From CAYZWU01 sp964482235 (GTDB taxonomy: Bacteria > Planctomycetota > B15-G4 > CAYZWU01): a stretch of 64,000 nucleotides of DNA. Both the position numbers and the translations under genes were made by a program. Under the pieces are notes generated by a model. The model did not search any database. It worked only from the letters and a program-made list of their open reading frames with translations, and was not told where the DNA came from. The stretch is taken from positions 6,108 to 70,107 of the forward strand of contig CAYZWU010000029.1 in assembly GCA_964482235.1 (NCBI GenBank), read 5' to 3'. The first letter of the stretch is position 1. Each line of letters begins with the position of its first letter. Below, piece after piece: positions 58,691 to 64,000 of the stretch.

Positions 58691-60259
58691 ATGTCTGAAT
58701 TCAATCTGGACGAAGTTGTCGGCGGTCTTCATCCCCTGGAGATCCGCCTGCTCAGGAGCCTGAAGGGCGGAGGCGCCGTTCTCGAAGGCGAGGCCGCGGA
58801 GGCCGCTGCTCTCTCGGCCGCCCAGTTCCGGCGTGCCGTGGAGTGGCTTCTCACCAAAGGCCTCGTCGAGCTCGCCGACGAATCGCGGGAGCAGGAGATC
58901 CAGGTCATGGAGCTTGGCGAGAAGTTCAAGGGCACCGGCCTGCCCGAGGACCGGATCGCCGCCCTGATCCAGGAAAAGGGCGCCATTCCCATGGCCGAGT
59001 TCAACAACATGGAGGGGCTCACGGCAGAGGATACCTTTCCCGCCATCGGGGCGCTGAAGAAGAAGGGGATCCTGGAGGTGGAGAAAGGCACGGCCCGGTT
59101 GATCGATGGGGCCGATCTTTCCGCCGTGGGCGAGGCCTCGAAGATCCTCGATCGTGTCGCGGGCGGCGAGCGCGTCCTCATGGCCGCCCTGACCGACGTC
59201 CAGCAGGCCTGCGTGAAGGCCCAGGTCCACAAGCGTTTCCGCGCCAAGGGGATCTTCTGGATCGAGGATCAGGTGACGCGCCGCTTCGGCCTGACGAAGA
59301 ACGGTGCCGTCGTGACCGAGGAGGTCGATCGGCGCGGCCTCTCCGGCGAGGAGGTTTCCAGGCTCACCCAGGAGATGCTCGTCGACGGTTCGTGGAAAGG
59401 AAAGAGCTTCCGGCGCTACAACATCGACATGGCGCCGCCCCGGATGCTGGCAGCTCGCAAGCATCCCTACAGGCAGTTCCTCGACTACGTGAAGTACAAG
59501 CTCATCTCCCTGGGCTTCGAGGAGATGCAGGGCCCCCTGGTGGAAACGGAGTTCTGGAACATGGACGCCCTCTTCATGCCCCAGTTCCACTCGGCCCGGG
59601 ATATTCATGACGCCTACTTCGTCAAGGAGCCGACTCACGCCACCAAGGTGGGGCAGGGTTTCCTCGACAAGGTGGCCGCAACGCACGAGGACGGCGGCGA
59701 CACGGGATCCACGGGGTGGCGGTACGAGTTCGACCGCGAGCGGACGAGGCGCCTCGTGCTCCGTTCGCAGTCCACTTCCCTCTCGGTGAGAACACTGGCC
59801 GCCGGCCCGAAGATACCGGGCAAGTACTTCGCCATGGCCCGCTGCTTCCGCTACGACACGGTGGACGCCACGCACGGGTGCGACTTCCTCCAGACCGACG
59901 GGATCATCCTCGACGAGGAGATCAACTTCAGGACGCTCCTCGGCGTTCTCAAGCTCTTTGCCACCGAGGTGGCCAAGGCGGAAGAGGTCGTTTTCGCTCC
60001 CGCCTACTTCCCCTTCACCGAGCCGTCGGTGGAAGCCCACATCAAGCATCCGCAGCTCGGATGGATGGAGATGGGGGGCGCCGGGATCTTCCGGCCCGAG
60101 GTGACCGCTCCCTTCGGAATCGACGTCCCGGTGCTGGCCTGGGGGCTCGGACTCGACCGGATGGCCATGATGGCCATGGGGCTCAAGGATATCCGGGATC
60201 TATTCTCCCGGGATCTGGACCAGCTCCGCACCCAGCGCATCGACATGGAGATGGTTTGA
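58691..60259 (+). CDS. pheS: Phenylalanine-tRNA ligase alpha subunit, archaeal/eukaryotic type
   Basis: 522 residues; bacterial PheS is about 340. The extra N-terminal 200 residues hold winged-helix modules (LHPLEIRLLRSLKGGG; RRAVEWLLTKGLVELADES; TFPAIGALKKKGILEV), as in archaeal and cytosolic eukaryotic enzymes. The class II core is clear: motif 2 region HSARDIHDAYFVKEPT, ARCFRYDTVDATHGCDFLQTDG and motif 3 WMEMGGAGIFRPEVTAPFG through AWGLGLDRMAMMAMGL. It charges tRNA-Phe together with PheT. pheT follows after 37 bases. Confidence 0.93.
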   Translation: MSEFNLDEVVGGLHPLEIRLLRSLKGGGAVLEGEAAEAAALSAAQFRRAVEWLLTKGLVELADESREQEIQVMELGEKFKGTGLPEDRIAALIQEKGAIPMAEFNNMEGLTAEDTFPAIGALKKKGILEVEKGTARLIDGADLSAVGEASKILDRVAGGERVLMAALTDVQQACVKAQVHKRFRAKGIFWIEDQVTRRFGLTKNGAVVTEEVDRRGLSGEEVSRLTQEMLVDGSWKGKSFRRYNIDMAPPRMLAARKHPYRQFLDYVKYKLISLGFEEMQGPLVETEFWNMDALFMPQFHSARDIHDAYFVKEPTHATKVGQGFLDKVAATHEDGGDTGSTGWRYEFDRERTRRLVLRSQSTSLSVRTLAAGPKIPGKYFAMARCFRYDTVDATHGCDFLQTDGIILDEEINFRTLLGVLKLFATEVAKAEEVVFAPAYFPFTEPSVEAHIKHPQLGWMEMGGAGIFRPEVTAPFGIDVPVLAWGLGLDRMAMMAMGLKDIRDLFSRDLDQLRTQRIDMEMV

Positions 60260-60296
60260 GCGCATCAATCGCTGAACGCAGAAAAGGTGTTACGCC

Positions 60297-61976
60297 ATGC
60301 CAACGATCACGGCAAATCTGAATGACATCAGCCGGCTCTCGGGGCTTGCCATGACAGCCGACCAGCTGGAAGAGAAGCTGCGCCTGGCCAAGGGCGAGCT
60401 GAAAGAGCACGATCCGGAGACCGGCGAGGTCCGCATCGAACTGAACGACACGAACCGCCCCGATCTCTGGTGCGCCGAGGGGATCGCCCGGCAGATCCGG
60501 TCCAGCGTCACCGGCGAGGCGGTGCGATACCCCTTCTTCGCCGAGCCCGTGGAGCCGTCGCTCTTCATCGACGTCGACCCGGGCCTTCAGAATGTGCGCC
60601 CCTTCGTGGCCGCCTTTGCGGCGTCGGGCCCGGCCGTGACGGACGAATTCCTTGTCCAGATCATCCAGACGCAGGAGAAGCTCTGCGAGAACTACGGCAG
60701 GCGGCGCCGCAACGTGGCGATCGGGATCTACAACAGGGAGACGATCCGTTTTCCCGTGCAGTACAGGGCTGCGCAGCCGGGCGAGTTCACCTTCACGCCG
60801 CTGGGATACGAGGAACCCATGACCCTCGATCGGATCGTGGCGGAGCACCCCAAGGGGAAGGAGTATGGGCACCTCGTCAAGGATCTGCCGGCCTGCCCGA
60901 TCCTCGCCGACGCCGAGGGGACGGTGCTCTCCTTTCCGCCGATCATCAACAGCCGGGAGACAGGCGAGGTGAAGGTGGGGGACACCTCTCTCTTCATCGA
61001 GGCCACGGGCTCGGACATGCGCCAGCTTCTCCTGACCATGAACATCATGGCGGCCGGCTTTGCGGACAGGGGCTTCACGGTGGAGCCTGTTTCGACCCGG
61101 CTCCCCTACGACTCCGAGTTCGGTCGCGAAGTGTCCGTTCCCTCGTCGAAGAGCCGCAGCCTGGAACTTCCTGTCTCGATGTTCTCGAGCCGGATCGGCG
61201 GAGAATACGGCGGGGACGCTCTCGTCAAGGGCCTCCAGGCGTACGGCGTCGAGGCGAAAGTGAAGGGCGACTCCCTGAAAGCCGCCTGCCCGCCGTACCG
61301 CGACGACTACCTGCACCCCATGGACGTGGTGGAGGATTTTGCCATCAGCCGGGGGTACGACTCCTTCGAGCCGGCGCTGCCGTCGCGTTTCACCGTCGGC
61401 ATGCTCCACCCTCTCACGATCCTGGGCGACCGGGTGCGCGATCAGATGGTCGGATCGGGATTCCAGGAGATCTTTTCCAACATCCTGAGCAACCGGGAAG
61501 TGGAGCGGACGCGGATGCAGATCCCCGACGAGCCGATCGTCTCGATCGACAACGTCATGTCCGAGACCTACTCGGTTCTGAGGAGCTCGATCATCCCCTC
61601 GCTGCTGCGCGTGGAGGCGCAGAGCTCCAAGGCTCTCTATCCCCACAAGCTCTTCGAGACGGGCGACGTCTGCGATTGGGCTCCCGGGACCGACTCCGGT
61701 TCGCGGACGGCGCAGAAGGTCGCCGCGCTCTGGGCGTCGGCCGAATCGGGATTCTCGGAGATCCACTCGGTCCTGGACATGCTTCTCTATTACCTGGTGA
61801 AGCCCTACGAGCTGAATCCCGTGGACCTGCCGTTCTACTTCGAGGGCCGCGCCGGCGAGGTGATCTGCGACGGCCGGGCCATCGGCCATGTCGGCGAGAT
61901 CCACCCCGCCGTCCTCACGAACTTCGGGATCACCATGCCCTGCTCGGCTTTCGAGATCGACCTCGATCTCCTCTGA
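60297..61976 (+). CDS. pheT: Phenylalanine-tRNA ligase beta subunit, archaeal/eukaryotic type
   Basis: 559 residues; bacterial PheT is about 800 and has an EMAP/tRNA-binding N-terminal and anticodon-binding C-terminal domain that are both absent here. B3/B4 editing region around LCENYGRRRRNVAIGIYNRETI and PPIINSRETGEVKVGDTSLFIEATGSD matches the archaeal form; B5 is around DYLHPMDVVEDFAISRGYD. The end EIHPAVLTNFGITMPCSAFEIDL is the usual closing segment. It forms an alpha2-beta2 enzyme with PheS. It is likely transcribed with pheS and the Nudix gene. Confidence 0.93.
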   Translation: MPTITANLNDISRLSGLAMTADQLEEKLRLAKGELKEHDPETGEVRIELNDTNRPDLWCAEGIARQIRSSVTGEAVRYPFFAEPVEPSLFIDVDPGLQNVRPFVAAFAASGPAVTDEFLVQIIQTQEKLCENYGRRRRNVAIGIYNRETIRFPVQYRAAQPGEFTFTPLGYEEPMTLDRIVAEHPKGKEYGHLVKDLPACPILADAEGTVLSFPPIINSRETGEVKVGDTSLFIEATGSDMRQLLLTMNIMAAGFADRGFTVEPVSTRLPYDSEFGREVSVPSSKSRSLELPVSMFSSRIGGEYGGDALVKGLQAYGVEAKVKGDSLKAACPPYRDDYLHPMDVVEDFAISRGYDSFEPALPSRFTVGMLHPLTILGDRVRDQMVGSGFQEIFSNILSNREVERTRMQIPDEPIVSIDNVMSETYSVLRSSIIPSLLRVEAQSSKALYPHKLFETGDVCDWAPGTDSGSRTAQKVAALWASAESGFSEIHSVLDMLLYYLVKPYELNPVDLPFYFEGRAGEVICDGRAIGHVGEIHPAVLTNFGITMPCSAFEIDLDLL

Positions 61977-61998
61977 AGATCGGGCGAATGAGAGTCTC

Positions 61999-62544
61999 AT
62001 GAGCAGCGACTGCGGAAGCGAGCTTTTCGACATCGTGGACGAGAGCGGCAGCGTTGTCGGGCAGGCCACCCGGGCGGCGTGCCACGGCGATCCCTCCCTG
62101 GCTCACCGCGTCGTTCACATCCACGTCTTCAGCAGCCGGTGCGAGCTGCTGCTTCAGAAGCGCGGTCTCGACAAGGCAATTCAACCGGGCAAGTGGGATA
62201 CCTCGGTGGGCGGGCACCTGGCCGCCGGGGAGGAGTACGAGGCAGCGTCGTTGCGGGAGATCGAGGAGGAACTCGGCATCGAGGGAGCGGAACCGGTCCA
62301 CATGTACGACTATGTCATGCGGAACGAGATCGAGACGGAACATGTCCGGACCGGTTACATCGTTCACGACGGACCGTTCGCTTTTCAAGACTCGGAGATC
62401 GATGAGATCCGTTTCTGGTCGATCGAGGAGATCGAGAAGAGCCTGGGGAGCGGGCTGTTCACTCCCAACTTCGAGGAGGAGTGGGAGCGATGCCTTGCCT
62501 GGCGAAAAGTGCTCCTCTCCAGGGGACAGAAACCGCCGTTCTGA
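61999..62544 (+). CDS. Nudix hydrolase (IDI-like subgroup)
   Basis: 181 residues from ATG 61999. The Nudix box GHLAAGEEYEAASLREIEEELGI fits GX5EX7REUXEEXGU exactly. The N-terminal ELFDIVDESGSVVGQATRAACHGDPSLAHRVVHIHVF is like that of isopentenyl-diphosphate isomerase relatives and YfcD-type hydrolases. The isomerase catalytic Cys/Glu context is not obvious, so hydrolysis of a nucleoside diphosphate-linked substrate is more likely. It starts 22 bases after pheT. Confidence 0.9.
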   Translation: MSSDCGSELFDIVDESGSVVGQATRAACHGDPSLAHRVVHIHVFSSRCELLLQKRGLDKAIQPGKWDTSVGGHLAAGEEYEAASLREIEEELGIEGAEPVHMYDYVMRNEIETEHVRTGYIVHDGPFAFQDSEIDEIRFWSIEEIEKSLGSGLFTPNFEEEWERCLAWRKVLLSRGQKPPF

Positions 62545-62555
62545 TCGTGACATCG

Positions 62556-62588
62556 AGGCTGCCGGTACACCTCTCGGTTCAGCCTTTT
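62556..62588 (+). terminator. Rho-independent terminator after the pheST-Nudix operon
   Basis: AGGCTG.CCG pairs with CGG.CAGCCT around a ten-base loop, followed by TTTT. It lies 11 bases after the Nudix stop. Confidence 0.65.
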
Positions 62589-62651
62589 CAAAACATACCT
62601 GAGCGCGCTGTTTTCGAATCCCATCGGGAATTACGTGTTTCCATTTTTGAG

Positions 62652-62680
62652 TTGATTTGAGGTATGTGGCGGATTAATTT
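62652..62680 (+). promoter_or_regulatory. Sigma-70-type promoter for the GNAT gene
   Basis: TTGATT (62652-62657), 17-base spacer, TAATTT (62675-62680), about 60 bases before the start, in an A/T-rich gap after the terminator. Confidence 0.55.
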
Positions 62681-62737
62681 TACCCTGTCAGTGGTATCAG
62701 GCATCTAGTTCAAGCATTCTCCTTCGAGAGGATTCCA

Positions 62738-63850
62738 TTGCAGACGGAGCAGAATCGATTTCGGAGTCCAAAGCAGGACAGCTTTACCATCACCAGTGCC
62801 GGGCTGGATATTCGATCGGCCCGCCGCGAGGATGAGCCGGAACTCACGGCGCTGCACCGCGACGTTGCCGGCCTCGACCGGGGTTCCGACTACTGGCAGT
62901 GGAAGTATCGCGACAATCCCGCGGGCGAGTCCATCGTCTGCGTGGCAGTCGACGGCAGCCGGATCGTGGGCGAAGCCGCCGCCGTTCCTGTGCGGGTGAA
63001 GATCGGATCAGCCGCCGTTCTGGCCTGTCGAGCCTGTGATATCGTCGTCACGGGAGGCTACCGTCGGACGCTGCCGCTCTCCAGGATGTTCGAGACCGTG
63101 CTCGATGAGTACCGGCGGAAAAATTGGGCCTTTGCATTCGGGATTCCCGACACCCGGACCCGCCGCATGGGAACCAGGCTTCCCGGATTCGTCCGAGTCA
63201 GGGCGTGCCGCACCCTGGTCAAGATACTGAATCCCAGTCCTTTCCTGAGAAGGGGGATGGGGAACAGGCTTCTCAGCAGGACTCTTGGCGCGGTAGGCGC
63301 CAGGGGCTTCCGGATGGTCAATTCGCTCAAGCTCCAGAAGATCAAGGGAGTCGAGATCAGCGAGGAGGACCGCTTCGACGAGCGCTTCGACAAGCTCTGG
63401 CAGCAGTGGAGTCGTGATGTTCCTCTCACCGTGATCAGGGATCCTACCTACCTGAACTGGCGGTATTGCGACGATCCACTCTACCGGTACAGGATCTACT
63501 CGGCGAACTGCAACGGGGAGTGCAAGGGCTTCATTGTTCTCCTGGTCAAGGATACCGCCGAGATCAGGGTCGGATTCATCATGGACCTCATGGCTCTTGA
63601 CCAGGATCATAGGATACTGGACAGCCTCCTCCGCACCGCGATAGACCACTGCTATGACGAGGGAGTGGACTGCCTCAACGTCTGGGATCCCGGATTTCCT
63701 CCCCTCTCCCACTTTCTCGTGCGGCGTGGATACGTGGCGCGCGAGACACCTCAGCTCCTCGTCGTGCGGCCGGGTGAACGTTTGAGGAAGGAGAGCCTGT
63801 TCATCGAGGATGACTGGTTTCTCGCGCTTGGTGACAACGATCACATCTGA
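62738..63850 (+). CDS. GNAT-like acyltransferase of unknown substrate
   Basis: 370 residues from a TTG with GAGAGGA five bases upstream. IRSARREDEPELTALHRDV is the N-terminal GNAT strand-helix; later blocks DYWQWKYRDNPAGESIVCVAVDGSRIVGEAAAVPV and GGYRRTLPLSRMFETVLDEYRRKNWAFAFGIPD are typical of the two-domain GNAT proteins found near polysaccharide and cell-wall genes (FemAB-like pattern). The second half (VPLTVIRDPTYLNWRYCDDPLYRYRIY) repeats the WRY pattern, suggesting a tandem arrangement. Donor and acceptor unknown. Confidence 0.8.
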   Translation: MQTEQNRFRSPKQDSFTITSAGLDIRSARREDEPELTALHRDVAGLDRGSDYWQWKYRDNPAGESIVCVAVDGSRIVGEAAAVPVRVKIGSAAVLACRACDIVVTGGYRRTLPLSRMFETVLDEYRRKNWAFAFGIPDTRTRRMGTRLPGFVRVRACRTLVKILNPSPFLRRGMGNRLLSRTLGAVGARGFRMVNSLKLQKIKGVEISEEDRFDERFDKLWQQWSRDVPLTVIRDPTYLNWRYCDDPLYRYRIYSANCNGECKGFIVLLVKDTAEIRVGFIMDLMALDQDHRILDSLLRTAIDHCYDEGVDCLNVWDPGFPPLSHFLVRRGYVARETPQLLVVRPGERLRKESLFIEDDWFLALGDNDHI

Positions 63851-63966
63851 TGGAGGCGGCCTGTCGCGCCCGCTATTCCCGAGAAATAGCTTTCAAGACC
63901 AGGATTTCGCTGGATAATTCCATTTACAGACCCTTGATAAAGTCATTCGGGAATAGGGGTATTTAC

Positions 63967-63995
63967 TTGACTCAACCTGCCACGACATATAGTGT
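63967..63995 (+). promoter_or_regulatory. Probable promoter at the window edge
   Basis: TTGACT (63967-63972), then TATAGT after 15 or TAGTGT after 17 bases. The gene it serves lies outside the window. Confidence 0.45.
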
Positions 63996-64000
63996 AGCCG

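Overview
The window is GC-rich chromosomal DNA from an uncultivated-looking bacterium and probably comes from a draft or metagenome assembly, since a run of exactly 100 N interrupts one gene. Several things point towards Planctomycetota or a neighbouring large-genome phylum. These are an ECF-type sigma gene next to a Ser/Thr kinase, several sulfatases, many secreted repeat proteins (LVIVD, SBBP, FG-GAP, carboxypeptidase-regulatory-like), FHA-domain membrane proteins, TTG/GTG starts and an archaeal-type PheRS. I cannot fix the phylum from this window alone. No rRNA, tRNA, CRISPR array or intact insertion sequence was recognised.

Layout. 1-3757 (-): RND efflux permease (cut by the window edge) and its membrane-fusion partner. 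3990-10367 (+): a metallopeptidase-CpeT fusion overlapping a radical SAM gene, a DUF72 protein and two sulfatases, then a gene remnant. 10849-15711: a cysteine-rich duplicated secreted protein (+), then on the minus strand a 13-repeat LVIVD propeller and a secreted GATase-like protein. 16026-19281 (-): a sigma factor apparently read from a leaderless mRNA, followed by a kinase fused to a beta-helix. 19569-23318 (+): two tandem paralogous small peptides sharing an AGGRGGG motif, the second overlapping the start of a 1100-residue repeat protein. 23344-28065 is a scarred region: an FG-GAP gene with an in-frame TGA, a fragment of a methyltransferase gene, an esterase/beta-lactamase fusion, a histidine-kinase remnant and an intact methyltransferase. 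28374-37512: MATE transporter, SBBP protein, EboB-like TatD hydrolase, QueG, a lipoprotein and an MBL-fold nuclease.

37597-40651 is a self-contained unit with a strong promoter, long leader, sigma factor, cytoplasmic zinc-finger/TPR anti-sigma factor, small secreted protein and a strong terminator. It is followed by convergent acpS. 41119-50408 looks like one long operon: UvrD/PcrA helicase, a sigma-54 activator lacking a DNA-binding domain, an FHA-TM-CAP protein, an FHA-TM protein and RtcB RNA ligase. 50510-57377 (-) holds a glycosyltransferase, a Pro/Glu-repeat lipoprotein (with the N gap), a HEAT-cyclophilin lipoprotein, an IF2_N-like protein with cysteine pairs and a DUF116 membrane protein. 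57651-63850 (+) holds a cobalamin-binding-like protein, archaeal-type pheS-pheT, a Nudix hydrolase and a GNAT protein.

A short dispersed repeat occurs three times at 58415-58583, including a perfect 33-bp inverted pair, and once, diverged, at 50478. It supplies the last codons of the gene ending at 58454 and abuts the stop of the glycosyltransferase. The best candidates for undescribed biology are the AGGRGGG peptide unit, the sigma/anti-sigma/secreted-protein unit, the helicase-to-RtcB operon and the dispersed repeat.
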